Assembly: GCA_965205905.1 (NCBI GenBank)
Contig: CBDBHZ010000010.1
Span: forward strand, 124,001 to 188,000
DNA: 64,000 nt
Origin: JAHZMA01 sp965205905
GTDB taxonomy: Bacteria; Pseudomonadota; Alphaproteobacteria; JABAAW01; JAHZMA01
Reading direction: 5' to 3'
The first letter of the stretch is position 1; every line of letters starts with the position of its first letter. The position numbers were made by a program, and so were the translations under genes. Shown here piece after piece: positions 52,255 to 62,159 of this stretch. The notes under the pieces are model-generated. The model made no database searches. It was not told where the DNA came from and worked only from the letters and a program-made list of their open reading frames with translations.

Positions 52255-53760
52255 ATGAAAAATAGAATGTTTTTGAATAATTTAACAAAGAAAAACTTAT
52301 TGCTTATGCCAATAATGTTAGTGTTACTGCTATGTTTGGGCGGCCATACCAATCTGATAACAAACAGTTGGGCGCAAGATAATACGACTCAAAATAGCCC
52401 AAATTGGTATGATATTATCAAAAAAGGTAATATGGATGAGTTGCAAACATTGCTAGAGCGCGATAATTACCCCCTTGATAGTGCTGACAACAAGGGACGC
52501 ATTTTATTGCTGATTGCGGTTGAACACAGGCAGGAATATATCGTTTCTTATTTATTGCAACAAGGGGCGGATGTGAATGAAGTCTCACGCGGACGGCAAA
52601 CCGCGCTTCATGCTGCTAGCTATAGCAATAACATTGCGGCTGTCCAATTATTGCTAAAATATGGCGCGAATCCGAATTTGCCCAATATTGCGGGCGAAAC
52701 CCCACTTTATAGTGCGTCATTTTTTGGTTATGCCGATATTGTGCTATTATTGTTGAAGAATGGCGGTGATATTGATATTGTGAATGAGAAGGGTGATTCG
52801 CCTCTGCGCTATGCGCCAGAAGAAGTGAAGCAGGTGGTGGCGGAATATCAGGGCAAGCCGTATGAGTCTCCTCAAATTCAGTTGGGAGCACAGGTGCTAG
52901 TGGGTGATGCGATAGGCAATGTTGATTTATCTGGTGCTAATAATCAAGATGAGCAAGCTATAGCAACACAAGCAAGGGCGCAACAGATTATTGAAAAACT
53001 GATTGCGCATGATAGCTATCAACGGGCGCAGTTGCGGCAAAATCGCCTATGGGTTGAAAATTTAAGCAGCGGTAAAAGCCGTTACCGCAAACAGCTTCAT
53101 CAAGATTTTACGGAAGAATTTATTGAAAATGGACGCGGTGGGCTTATATCTAAAGACAACACGCCTTTTGCGTTTCGGGTGATTATCAACCGCCTTAATA
53201 TGCCTGAACCCTCGCCATTAGCGGGCTTTGTGCCAACTATAAAAACTGTGCCTGCAACGGGTAACATCGTAAAGCTTGCGACTGAAACTGCCGAAACGGG
53301 CATGGATTATTTTCGTAATCTGTATGATTGGCTGGTGCGTGACAATCTATTGCTTGGCGAATTTAACGATGAAGAATTGCCCTTGCTGGTAAAATTTATC
53401 ACCTCTTTAACGCCAGAAGAGACAAGAAAATTACAGGGCAATCGGGGGAATAATCTCACTTTTTATCGTGGGTTATTTTTCTATGATGCGTTATTGCTGA
53501 TGGTAAAAGATGCAGATTTGCAAGAAATCATTTATGATAAAAACACCAAAAATCTGATGATGGTAATGCGCTTTAATAGTGGATTGACGAGTCAAACTTT
53601 TATGATTGAGAATGTAACGCCAGATATTTATCGGAATTTACGGTTTCAGCAAAATAATATTGATTGGCAGATGCGCGCCGTGATTGATAATGAGGGCATC
53701 ACATTTGAAGAGTTGAAATTCACCACCGCAGATGTAACGCTAACAGCAAAACCGCAATAA
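52255..53760 (+). CDS. Exported ankyrin-repeat protein
   Basis: About 501 residues. A signal peptide (core LLLMPIMLVLLLCLGG, cleavage after SWAQ) precedes ankyrin repeats at about 50-190 (GNMDELQTLLERDNYPL, YLLQQGADVNEVSRGRQTAL, LLLKYGANPNLPNIAGETPL, LLLKNGGDIDIVNEKGDSPL). The last 300 residues are not recognised. Several in-frame ATGs (52231, 52237, 52255, 52267) make the start uncertain. It shares the exported-ankyrin plan with the protein at 25383, though that one also sits beside an M23-like gene. Confidence 0.75.
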   Translation: MKNRMFLNNLTKKNLLLMPIMLVLLLCLGGHTNLITNSWAQDNTTQNSPNWYDIIKKGNMDELQTLLERDNYPLDSADNKGRILLLIAVEHRQEYIVSYLLQQGADVNEVSRGRQTALHAASYSNNIAAVQLLLKYGANPNLPNIAGETPLYSASFFGYADIVLLLLKNGGDIDIVNEKGDSPLRYAPEEVKQVVAEYQGKPYESPQIQLGAQVLVGDAIGNVDLSGANNQDEQAIATQARAQQIIEKLIAHDSYQRAQLRQNRLWVENLSSGKSRYRKQLHQDFTEEFIENGRGGLISKDNTPFAFRVIINRLNMPEPSPLAGFVPTIKTVPATGNIVKLATETAETGMDYFRNLYDWLVRDNLLLGEFNDEELPLLVKFITSLTPEETRKLQGNRGNNLTFYRGLFFYDALLLMVKDADLQEIIYDKNTKNLMMVMRFNSGLTSQTFMIENVTPDIYRNLRFQQNNIDWQMRAVIDNEGITFEELKFTTADVTLTAKPQ

Positions 53761-53995
53761 ATAATCAAATATATTTTATTATTCTCTTGCATAGGCAGAA
53801 AATAATCAAATATATTTTACTTTTATAGTTAAAATTGCAGAATAATCAATTATATTTGATTATTAAATGTTAATCATCACAATAAATCAATTATATTTGA
53901 ATTTTAACAATGATTATGCTATAATATAAAATATATTTGATTATTTTATAAAAATTATTCAAATAATCAATTATATTTGATTATTCTGCAATTTT
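53761..53995. repeat. Array of palindromic AT-rich sites upstream of hipA
   Basis: Six imperfect copies of AATCAATTATATTTGATT-type palindromes lie at about 53761, 53801, 53841, 53882, 53923 and 53962. The copies at 53841-53864 and 53962-53985 are identical over 24 bases. AAAATTGCAGAATAATCAA (53831-53849) recurs as its exact reverse complement at 53977-53995, so part of the array is a large inverted repeat. It ends just before the GGAGG site of hipA. Likely operators for the HipB-type repressor (inference). No gene lies between 53761 and 54004. Confidence 0.75.
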
Positions 53996-54004
53996 GGAGG
54001 TGTT

Positions 54005-55217
54005 ATGGCAGATTTATTATGGGGCAAAGTATATCATTATGATATTTTTGCGGGTTATTTGCGCGAAGACCCCGGCAATCGCATGATTTTCACTTATGAT
54101 GAAAGCTATTTGAGTGCAGGGCACCCTTCGATTGCCTATACATTACCATTGCGCGAAGCCCCTTATATCAGCGAGAATGGCTTACATCCGTTTTTTGATA
54201 ATTTGGTTGCCGAAGGTTGGCTTGCGGGTATGCAGTCAAAAATACTTGGCAAGCGCGAGGCATCGCGTTTTGAGCGGTTGCTTGCCTTTGGCGTTGATTG
54301 CATTGGCGCGATATCGATTATTGATGCCGAGCCTGTGGCGTTTCATCAGCAGTTGCGCGATATTAGCGATGATGAAAAAGCGGTGCGTCAATCCAGAAGT
54401 TCGCTATCGGGTATTCAGCAAAAACTGGCAGTCATTAAGGAAAATGGCATTTATCGCCCGACGCGTTCCGATGAAATCAGCACTCATATTGCGAAATTTG
54501 ATTCCACACAATATTCTGATATTACCGATATTGAATATTTGACGATGATAGCTTTTCAGGCACTCAATGGGCTTAGTAGCATTGCTGATATTCATATTGA
54601 TGAGATGCAAGACATTGATAGGCAAGCCTTGATTATTACAGCGTTTTGACCGTGAATTAGACTGATGATGGTAATTACAACGAATCCATTTTGAAGAATT
54701 TAACCAGTTGCTTGGCAAGCGCACCCATCAAAAATATGATGGCGCCTATAAGGATATGGCAAATTTTTCAATTGATTCGCCAATAATAAAATACTTGCTT
54801 TACAAGCGGATTTTAACAGGATTATTATTGGGCAATAGTGATATGCATTTTAAGAATTTTGCAATGTTTCATGATGAAATGGGCTTGGCACCACTCACAC
54901 CAAGCTATGACCAAGTTTCAGCTGTTTTGTATGGTTTTGATGATATTGCGTTAGAAATTTTTGGTGCCCGTGACCATAATATCAAGCAATTACAGCCGAA
55001 ACATATTGTTGGTTTGGGGCATGAATTTGGATTATCGGATAAAGTCATTCAGCTTACCATTACCGAAATTGAAGCCAGAATTACCGCCGCCAAAGATGCT
55101 ATCACCAACGCCAAACATGGTAGCAAACAACGTAAACAACAACTGATTAAATTTATGGAAAAAAGATGGAACGATTCATTCAAACCAATCCCCGCCTTAA
55201 TTGGCAAGCGCTCGTAA
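54005..55217 (+). pseudogene. hipA: hipA-like toxin kinase, broken by three indels
   Basis: HipA-family kinase in two frames. The first part (54005-54649) has SSLSGIQQKLAVI, the nucleotide-binding loop region; the second (from 54708) has GNSDMHFKNFA, the catalytic motif, and YDQVSAVLYG. Between 54640 and 54682 three single-base changes (one extra base near 54641, one near 54663, one missing near 54679) separate them; correcting them restores a continuous ITRFDRELDDDGNY...RIHFEEFNQLLGK sequence. Net shift +1 agrees with the frames observed. Intact HipA kinases phosphorylate GltX. As read, the toxin is dead, unless the indels are sequencing errors. It overlaps hipB by 52 bases. Confidence 0.85.
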
Positions 55218-55396
55218 GGCAAGCGGTAAACCGCCGTAAAACCTTAAAGCTAACGCAAAAACAACTGGCAGTGCTTGCCGATGTTAGTCTGCCAACGCTT
55301 AATAGCTTTGAACAAGGCAAAACCAGCCTCACATTAGAAAATTCTTTTAAGATTTTGCGTATGGTAGGGTTGTTAGAAGAAACCGATAGGCAATAA
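55166..55396 (+). CDS. hipB: HipB-like XRE-family regulator
   Basis: A 76-residue helix-turn-helix protein: LTQKQLAVLADVSLPTLNSFEQGKTSLTLE is a classical XRE motif (about 29-58). It is the likely antitoxin and autorepressor for the broken hipA gene, with which it overlaps by 52 bases. The order toxin-then-antitoxin is the reverse of the Escherichia coli hipBA arrangement. The palindromic array before hipA could be its operator. Confidence 0.8.
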   Translation: MERFIQTNPRLNWQALVRQAVNRRKTLKLTQKQLAVLADVSLPTLNSFEQGKTSLTLENSFKILRMVGLLEETDRQ

Positions 55397-55398
55397 GA

Positions 55399-56865
55399 TT
55401 AAGAATTTACGCGGTAATTCGGAGCCTCGCGGGTAACAATCACATCATGCACATGGCTTTCGCGTAAACCCGCATTGGTGATATGCACGAATTGACAATT
55501 TTTCTGCATTTTCTCAATCGTCTCGTTGCCTGTATAGCCCATTGCCGAGCGCAACCCACCAATCAGCTGTTCAATCACTTGGGCAATAGAACCTTTATAA
55601 GGCACGCGCCCTTCAACGCCTTCGGGGACTAATTTATCTTTTGCCACTTCTTGCTGAAAATAGCGGTCAGCCGACCCACGCGCCATCGCACCTAACGAGC
55701 CCATACCGCGATAGGCTTTGTAAGAACGCCCCTGAAACAAGAACACATCGCCGGGGGTTTCATCAGTGCCAGCAAATAAAGACCCCACCATGACCAGATT
55801 CGCACCTGCGGCAATGGCTTTGGCAATATCACCTGAATTTTTGACCCCGCCATCGGCAATCACAGTAACCTTATTATCATGGCATACCCGTGCCGCTTCC
55901 ATAATCGCGGTAAATTGTGGCACACCAACGCCCGCAATGATGCGTGTGGTGCAGATAGAACCGGGACCGATGCCGATTTTTACCGAATCAACGCCTGCAT
56001 CAATCAATGCTTTGGCGCCATCGCCAGTGGCAACATTACCGCCAATAATGCAGATTTTCGGGAATGCTTTGCGTATTTTAGCTATCTGCCCTAACACAGC
56101 TTTTGAATGCCCATGCGCGGTATCCACCACAATAATATCACAGCCTGCTTCTACCAATGCGTTTGCGCGCCTATAACCATCATCATCAACGCCTATTGCC
56201 GCCGCCACTAACAGCCTGCCATCAGAATCTTTGGCGGCATCAGGAAATAATTCGGCACGTTCAATATCTTTCACGGTAATCATGCCCTTGCAACGCATAG
56301 CATCATCAACCACCAATAAACGTTCAATACGATGCTGATGCAATAATTTTTTGGCATCTTCCAAAGAAGATTGGGGCGCGATGGTTACCAAATTTTTGGT
56401 CATCAAACTGCCCACAGGCGCGGTTACATCTTCCACAAAACGCACATCGCGATTGGTGATAATGCCCACCAATTTTTGACTATCTTGTTCAATCACTGGA
56501 ATGCCAGAAAAGCGATGCTCTTGCATGATAGACATTGCCTGTTGCAATGATGCTTGCGGGTCGATAGTGATAGGGTCAGTTACAATGCCTGATTCAAACC
56601 GTTTGACTTTGCGAATTTCTTCCACTTGTTCGGCAATATTCATATTTTTGTGAATCGTGCCAATACCGCCTGCTTGCGCCATCGCAATCGCCAGCTTGCT
56701 TTCAGTAACCGTATCCATTGCTGACGAAATCAGCGGAATAGAAAGCTGAATATGCGGGCAAAGCTTGGTCTTTACCGACACATCTGTTGGTACAATTTCC
56801 GAAAAGCTAGGCACCAACAATACATCTTCGTATGATAGCGCAATTTGTTCAGCAATTTTTTGCAA
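55399..56865 (-). CDS. guaB: Inosine-5'-monophosphate dehydrogenase
   Basis: A 488-residue cytoplasmic enzyme converting IMP to XMP in guanine nucleotide synthesis. The TIM-barrel start YEDVLLVPSFSEIVPTDVSV, paired CBS domains (about 95-210; LQQAMSIMQEHRFSGIPVIE, SSLEDAKKLLHQHRIERLLVV), the catalytic loop GPGSICTTRIIAGVGVPQ and the flap segment are present. The start is TTG at 56865: GGAG lies 5 bases before it and the coding sequence from there has normal length. It is divergent from rpe across a 113-base gap. Its 3' end is 2 bases from hipB. Confidence 0.95.
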   Translation of the reverse strand: MQKIAEQIALSYEDVLLVPSFSEIVPTDVSVKTKLCPHIQLSIPLISSAMDTVTESKLAIAMAQAGGIGTIHKNMNIAEQVEEIRKVKRFESGIVTDPITIDPQASLQQAMSIMQEHRFSGIPVIEQDSQKLVGIITNRDVRFVEDVTAPVGSLMTKNLVTIAPQSSLEDAKKLLHQHRIERLLVVDDAMRCKGMITVKDIERAELFPDAAKDSDGRLLVAAAIGVDDDGYRRANALVEAGCDIIVVDTAHGHSKAVLGQIAKIRKAFPKICIIGGNVATGDGAKALIDAGVDSVKIGIGPGSICTTRIIAGVGVPQFTAIMEAARVCHDNKVTVIADGGVKNSGDIAKAIAAGANLVMVGSLFAGTDETPGDVFLFQGRSYKAYRGMGSLGAMARGSADRYFQQEVAKDKLVPEGVEGRVPYKGSIAQVIEQLIGGLRSAMGYTGNETIEKMQKNCQFVHITNAGLRESHVHDVIVTREAPNYRVNS

Positions 56866-56978
56866 AATATCTCCTATATAAATTACAATAAATGATTGTC
56901 TATTTATGCGCTTTTGTGGTAATAATTGCAAGTAGATATTTTAACAATTAAGCATCAGATATAGGAATAGTTTAAGCA

Positions 56979-57623
56979 GTGGTTGCAATCGCCCCCTCAT
57001 TATTAGCAGCTGATATGGCAAATTTAGGTAACGCGCTTCAAGCGGTATCGCCCCATGCCGATTACATTCATCTTGATGTGATGGATGGGCATTTCGTGCC
57101 GAATCTCAGCTATGGTACTGCCGTTATTGCCGCCTTGCGCCCGTTAAGCGATAAGCCATTTGATGTGCATTTGATGATAGAAAACCCTGAACGATGGGTG
57201 GCAGATTATGCCGAAGCAGGTGCTGATATTATCTCGGTGCATTGGGAAGCAACACATCATGCCGACCGCCTGTTGCAATCAATCCGAGATTTAGGTAAAA
57301 AAGCAGGGATTGCGCTTAACCCTGCCACGCCCGTTAGCGTGATTACCGATATATTGGATAAAATTGATATGGTGGTGGTGATGAGCGTTAATCCGGGCTT
57401 TGGTGGGCAGAAATATATCAGCAACGCCAATCGTAAATTGCAAGATTTGCGTCAAATCATTGGGGAACGCGATATTTTGCTTGAGGTTGATGGTGGCATT
57501 ACCGCAGATACTGCACCGCAAGCTGTGCAAGCAGGCGCAGATATTTTGGTGGCGGGGTCGTCAATCTTTGCCAATGGTGATAAAAGCGATAATTATAGCG
57601 AAGCAATTAAACTGTTAAGATAA
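56979..57623 (+). CDS. rpe: Ribulose-phosphate 3-epimerase
   Basis: A 214-residue TIM-barrel enzyme that interconverts ribulose-5-phosphate and xylulose-5-phosphate. Family motifs are IAPSLLAADMANLG, HLDVMDGHFVPNLS (metal and catalytic residues), VHLMIENPERW, MSVNPGFGGQKYI and EVDGGITADTA. The start is GTG at 56979. tpiA follows 18 bases later. Confidence 0.95.
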   Translation: MVAIAPSLLAADMANLGNALQAVSPHADYIHLDVMDGHFVPNLSYGTAVIAALRPLSDKPFDVHLMIENPERWVADYAEAGADIISVHWEATHHADRLLQSIRDLGKKAGIALNPATPVSVITDILDKIDMVVVMSVNPGFGGQKYISNANRKLQDLRQIIGERDILLEVDGGITADTAPQAVQAGADILVAGSSIFANGDKSDNYSEAIKLLR

Positions 57624-57641
57624 ATTTTTAAGGAGAGACAG

Positions 57642-58397
57642 ATGTCAAAATTATGGATTATAGGGAATTGGAAAATGAATGGGTCACGCGCTGATGCCGT
57701 TGAACGCGCGATTACCATCACCAAGCAATTACCAACAGAAAAGGCGATGCATAATTTAGATTATCGCGTGGTGATTTGCCCGCCTGCACCATTTTTAGGA
57801 ACGCTTGAAACCATCGCTGAAGATTCTATGTTGCTATTGGGCGCGCAAGATTGCCACCCTCTGCAATCTGGTGCCTATACGGGCAGTATCAGCGCCGAAA
57901 TGTTGCGTGATACAGGGGCATCTTTGGCGATTATCGGGCATTCCGAACGGCGTGCTGCTGGTGATACTGATGAGCTGATTAAAGAAAAAGTGACTGCCGT
58001 TGTGCGTGCAAAAATGGTGCCGATTATTTGTGTCGGCGAAGATGTGGAAGCGCGTGTCATCGGGCGTGGCGAAGGAATGGTGACCCAACAGCTTGAGCAT
58101 AGCATTCCCAAAGAGGCAAAAAATATCATCATTGCTTACGAGCCCGCATGGGCGATTGGCTCTGGTAAAGCGGCTGATGAAGCAGAAATTACCGAAATGT
58201 TTGAAAGAATTATCGCCTATATGGCGAAACATTTTCCGCATATTAAATTCGCACTATGCTATGGCGGTTCGGTAACTCACGAAAACGCCGCTGATTTGTT
58301 GAAAATTGAAGGCTGCAACGGCTTATTGGTAGGCGGCGCTTCCTTAAACAGTGAGCAATTCTTAGAAATTGTCGCGATTGCAAAGGAACACACATGA
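57642..58397 (+). CDS. tpiA: Triosephosphate isomerase
   Basis: A 251-residue glycolytic enzyme. Catalytic Lys in GNWKMNGS near residue 10, His in IIGHSERR (about 98), Glu in IIAYEPAWAIGSGKAA (about 165-170) and the phosphate loop CYGGSVTHENA with LLVGGASLN are intact. GGAGAG precedes the ATG. Its stop overlaps the purB start as ATGA, so the genes are translationally coupled. Confidence 0.96.
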   Translation: MSKLWIIGNWKMNGSRADAVERAITITKQLPTEKAMHNLDYRVVICPPAPFLGTLETIAEDSMLLLGAQDCHPLQSGAYTGSISAEMLRDTGASLAIIGHSERRAAGDTDELIKEKVTAVVRAKMVPIICVGEDVEARVIGRGEGMVTQQLEHSIPKEAKNIIIAYEPAWAIGSGKAADEAEITEMFERIIAYMAKHFPHIKFALCYGGSVTHENAADLLKIEGCNGLLVGGASLNSEQFLEIVAIAKEHT

Positions 58398-59692
58398 TTC
58401 CACGCTATTCCAGAGAGGAGATGACGGCTATTTGGGCGGATGAAAATCGCTTCACCATCTGGCAAGAAATTGAAACATGTGCCGCTGAAGCAATGGCGCA
58501 ATGCGATATTATCCCTGTGCAAGCGGCGCAAACTATCCGCGAAAAAGGCAATTTTGATATTAAGCGGATTAATGAGATTGAGGCTGAAACGCACCATGAT
58601 GTGATTGCATTCTTAACCAGTATGCAAGAATTTATTGGCGAAGATGCACGGTTTTTGCATCAGGGCATGACCTCATCAGATGTGTTGGATACCGCACTTT
58701 CAGTGCAACTCACCCAAGCGGTGGATATTTTATTGCAAGATTTGGATAGGGTGCTGGCAGCCTTTAAAAAACAAGCCCTTGCCCATAAATTCACGCCCAC
58801 CATCGGGCGGTCGCACGGTATTTATGCCGAACCCGTTACATTTGGCTTAAAAATGGCAGGCTTTTATGCCGAATTTGCGCGTAACAAAAAACGGCTTTTG
58901 CAGGCGCGAGAAGAGATTGCGGTCTGCGCGATTTCGGGTGCGGTTGGCACTTACGCTCACCTCACGCCTGAAATAGAGACAAAGGTAGCAGAAAAACTGG
59001 GGCTAAAAGCAGAAACAATCTCAACGCAAGTGATTCCGCGTGACCGTCATGCCGCCTTGTTTAATTGTTTGGCATTGATTGCGTCATCGGTTGAAAGGGT
59101 GGCGGTAGAGATACGGCATTTGCAACGTTCTGATGTGCGTGAAGCACAGGAATATTTTGCACAGGGGCAGAAAGGTTCTTCCGCGATGCCACATAAGCGC
59201 AACCCGATTTTAAGCGAGAATTTAACGGGGTTAGCGCGGGTTGTGCGGATGGCGGTTGTGCCTGCGTTAGAAAATGTCGCATTATGGCACGAGCGCGATA
59301 TTTCGCATTCATCGGTGGAACGCGTGATTGCCCCCGATGTTACCATTGCGCTAGATTTTGCCTTAAACCGCATGGCAAGCATGATGGATAAATTAGTGGT
59401 GCATGGTGATAATATGCAGGCGAATTTAGATAAATCTTACGGGATTTTTCACTCGCAACGGGTGATGCTGGCACTCACGCAAAGTGGCATGGCGCGGGAG
59501 ACTGCCTATAAATTAGTGCAAGCGGCAGCTTTGCGGGCATGGGACGAAAAAAGCGACTTTATCAGCCTGCTTAATGAAAATGAGGTGATAAAATCAAAAT
59601 TAGATAAAGATATGCTTGCTGAATTGAACGATATAGGGTATCATTTTAGACATGTGGAACATATTTTTGCACGCGTGTTTGAGGAAAAATAA
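58394..59692 (+). CDS. purB: Adenylosuccinate lyase
   Basis: A 432-residue fumarase/aspartase-superfamily enzyme used twice in purine synthesis (SAICAR and adenylosuccinate cleavage). Signature motifs: HHDVIAFLTSM, HQGMTSSDVLDTAL, TIGRSHGIYAEP and the signature loop GSSAMPHKRNPI with catalytic Ser. Length is normal. With guaB nearby, purine genes cluster here. The next gene begins inside or just after its 3' end. Confidence 0.96.
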   Translation: MIPRYSREEMTAIWADENRFTIWQEIETCAAEAMAQCDIIPVQAAQTIREKGNFDIKRINEIEAETHHDVIAFLTSMQEFIGEDARFLHQGMTSSDVLDTALSVQLTQAVDILLQDLDRVLAAFKKQALAHKFTPTIGRSHGIYAEPVTFGLKMAGFYAEFARNKKRLLQAREEIAVCAISGAVGTYAHLTPEIETKVAEKLGLKAETISTQVIPRDRHAALFNCLALIASSVERVAVEIRHLQRSDVREAQEYFAQGQKGSSAMPHKRNPILSENLTGLARVVRMAVVPALENVALWHERDISHSSVERVIAPDVTIALDFALNRMASMMDKLVVHGDNMQANLDKSYGIFHSQRVMLALTQSGMARETAYKLVQAAALRAWDEKSDFISLLNENEVIKSKLDKDMLAELNDIGYHFRHVEHIFARVFEEK

Positions 59693-61575
59693 TAAGGAAC
59701 TCAATATTGCACTTGTTCCTTTCGTGAATTCTTGTCTAAAATCTTTATGTATTATTAGCGTTTTCACACTCTCTTCTATTAACACAAGCGACGCACAGGG
59801 CATCTCATCAGATGAGTTATTGCTAGACCCGCTTGATTTACCGACTTACGAGCGTCAAATCAATCTGGTATGGAAGCCCATCCGCGATAAAATCGCGACA
59901 TTGGACAACCCAAAATATACGGGACAACCGCAAGCAGCATTGGTCAATATTTATATTGAAAATAATTCATGGCAGTTGGCATGGGAATATGCCAAAAATA
60001 TTCGTGTGCCAGTGTGGCGCGCTCATTCCTTGTTGCTGATTGCTGAAAATCAGAGAAAAAAAGGCATTAATACGCTATCAAACCGTATGCTCAACAGCGC
60101 GTTGATTTTATTGCGTCCTGTGCATGAAGAAGATACAGCCCCTCAAATATTCGCGCAAGCGGCAAAAGCCATTTACGATATGGGTGATATTGATGCATTG
60201 CAACAATTTTTTGAATTGGTGATGGGCAAAGAAAATTTGCTTGCGATGGCGCGTGAAATTTATCCTTTATTGCAGGGCGAACAGCGTGATATTGTGCTTG
60301 CGGCATTGGCGCGTTTAACATTGCGTTTTGAAAAGCAAGATGACGAAGAAAGCTTTCGCCTGTTCATTAATATGGCAACATTAGGCAATGATTTACAGAT
60401 TGATACAGTGCAGCGCACCTCGCTTGCCAATGCTTATCTTGTTGCTGTTGAACGCGGGCGCCGCGATAAATTGCGCGATGTTTTATTGGAAGAATTGGCA
60501 CGTAATCTTATTTTTTCGGGACAAAACCGCTTGGCATTGCAGGTAACATCGCAGATTGATGACCGCATCATACAATCAAAGCTGTATGCCACCGCTGGGC
60601 GCGTGCAAGCGCAACTCACCAAAAATATCGAAAATGGCGGCCCGCTTTTAGGGTTGGCAGATACCGCATTGTTATTGATAAAAAGCGATGAAAGCAATCG
60701 ACGCGGTGGTGAGAAGATAGATAAAAAATTGCAGCAACAAAAAATTGAAAATGCGCGCTCATGGGCGTTGATTGAAAAAGCACAGGCAGGGTTGGTGAGT
60801 GATGCCATTCGTGACGCCGAACGTATCAAAGATGATTATCAGAAACAGCGTGCGCTCACATTGATTGGGTTGGTGCTTGCCGAACAAGAAGATTATGATG
60901 CGGTAAGGGATTTATTGCCAAAAATCGATGATTCTAATTTTAGGTTAAGCCTGCATTTAGGGTTGGTGGATTCGTTAGAAGATGATAAAAATGCCGTTAC
61001 CGATTTATTATTGGAAGGCTTGGCACCCACAAATTTTAATCCAGCCAAATTCGGGTTATCCGCCACTGATATTATCGTCAGTGTTGCAGATGCAGGTTGA
61101 AAAAGGCGAACCCACAAGAAATGATGCGGTGTTTGATTTGGTGCAAAATAGAATTACTGAATATCTCAGCGGGTTTGATAGCATTCTTGCCAATGTTGAG
61201 TATTTTTATTATTTTGCCAAGCGCTCAAGGCTGAAAGCGATGGCGGCAGAAACTGAAATTACTGCGATTTTATCATCGCTTTGGCCCTATACCCAACATC
61301 CGCAATATGGCGATTTAATGAATCGCATCATGCGCTATTATTTGGAAAATAACCTGCCCGAACAAGCCTTTAATGTTGCCAGCGGGTTGGGCAAAGATTG
61401 GAATGATGTGAAGTTTTCTATTTTGGCAGATATTGCCGAATATGCGTCGGGTGAGGGCGATGAGGTGCTAACGCTACGGGTGATTAACCAGATAGATGAT
61501 TTAGATAGGCAAGTGAATGTGTTGACTGATGCTATCACCAATCTTTCAAAAAGCCGCGAAGTGCAGAGGTTTTAG
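59652..61575 (+). pseudogene. Exported helical-repeat protein of unknown function, frameshifted near 61095
   Basis: Two frames together give about 640 residues. The first (to 61100) has a possible signal peptide (SLCIISVFTLSSINTSDAQ) and long helical stretches of TPR/HEAT-like character (SWALIEKAQAGLVSDAIRDA, QRALTLIGLVLAEQEDYDAV). Near 61090-61098 the frame closes (ADAG, stop), while the next frame continues with VEKGEPTRNDAVFDLVQ to 61575; removing one G in GCAGGTTGAA joins them. The start is uncertain: ATG at 59652 lies within purB, and TTG at 59679 is plausible. It may be a decayed gene or hold a sequencing error. No family recognised. Confidence 0.65.
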
Positions 61576-61640
61576 CATTAATATCCGCTAGAATTGCAAC
61601 ACGTTCAATTCGCTAGCCCTAAATTTATTAATGGCGGTAA
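61572..61640 (+). repeat. Intergenic repeat copy
   Basis: GCATTAATATCCGCTAGAAT (shared with 30226) starts at the stop of the frameshifted gene and is followed by ATTCGCTAGCCCTAAATTTA, which resembles the copy at 17344. It is the shortest preserved copy and lies directly next to a minus-strand gene on its right. Confidence 0.65.
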
Positions 61641-61643
61641 AGA

Positions 61644-61889
61644 TTATGTTAGAGTTTTTTTTGTTAAATGATAATAGTCACAATCAGGACAAAGATAGCA
61701 CCGTAATGGTATTTTTTGTTTTCTAGCCCAAGCAAGTGCGTCATCTTCAGTCTTGTAAGCTGATTTCTTTTTATCATCAGCCCCATAGCAAGAGCGATGA
61801 CGCTTAGAATGAGGTGTTTCATCATCAAATTTGTTCTTAATAAATAAAGCACCCAAAACTATCAATATCGGTATCAAAATATTCCCCAT
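61644..61889 (-). CDS. Small protein with membrane helix and Cys pair
   Basis: An 81-residue protein with a hydrophobic N-terminal helix (ILIPILIVLGALFI), a basic stretch, a segment YKTEDDALAWARKQKIPLRC and a CPDCDYYHLT end that could bind metal. The A-residue-rich YKTEDDALAWARK resembles short zinc-ribbon-like phage or plasmid proteins, but no family is recognised. AAGAAGAGA lies upstream of the ATG. Function unknown. Confidence 0.45.
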   Translation of the reverse strand: MGNILIPILIVLGALFIKNKFDDETPHSKRHRSCYGADDKKKSAYKTEDDALAWARKQKIPLRCYLCPDCDYYHLTKKTLT

Positions 61890-61909
61890 AACAAATCTCT
61901 TCTTGCAAC

Positions 61910-62121
61910 TTAAATTTTATATTTCTCATAATATTCAGGACCTAACCGCTTCATCACGTCATTATGCGGAATCCACTCATCATTCGTTTCAAGAATTTTA
62001 AGTGCTTCTTCGGCAAGAAATTTATCAATTTCATCAGGCTCTTCATAGGTTTCCTGGTTCAGTATTATCAGCAATCGGCTGTTGTAACTTTCCCATGTTT
62101 CGCATCCTTAATGGTTAACAT
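61910..62121 (-). pseudogene. Possible broken antitoxin-like small gene
   Basis: From an ATG at 62121 the minus strand reads MLTIKDAKHGKVTTADC and stops; another frame continues from about 62060 with TYEEPDEIDKFLAEEALKIL then WIPHNDVMKRLGPEYYEKYKI and stops at 61910. The tail (IPHxDVMxRL) is like the end of several small antitoxins. One frameshift would join the two. No toxin partner is evident; the 81-residue gene downstream is the only neighbour. Tentative. Confidence 0.3.
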
Positions 62122-62159
62122 AATGATTTATTGTATATTGATGAACAAACATAGTCAAG

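Noticed and set aside
53761..53995. CRISPR array
   Set aside because: Copies are palindromic, AT-rich, irregularly spaced and without unique spacers; operator-like array fits better.
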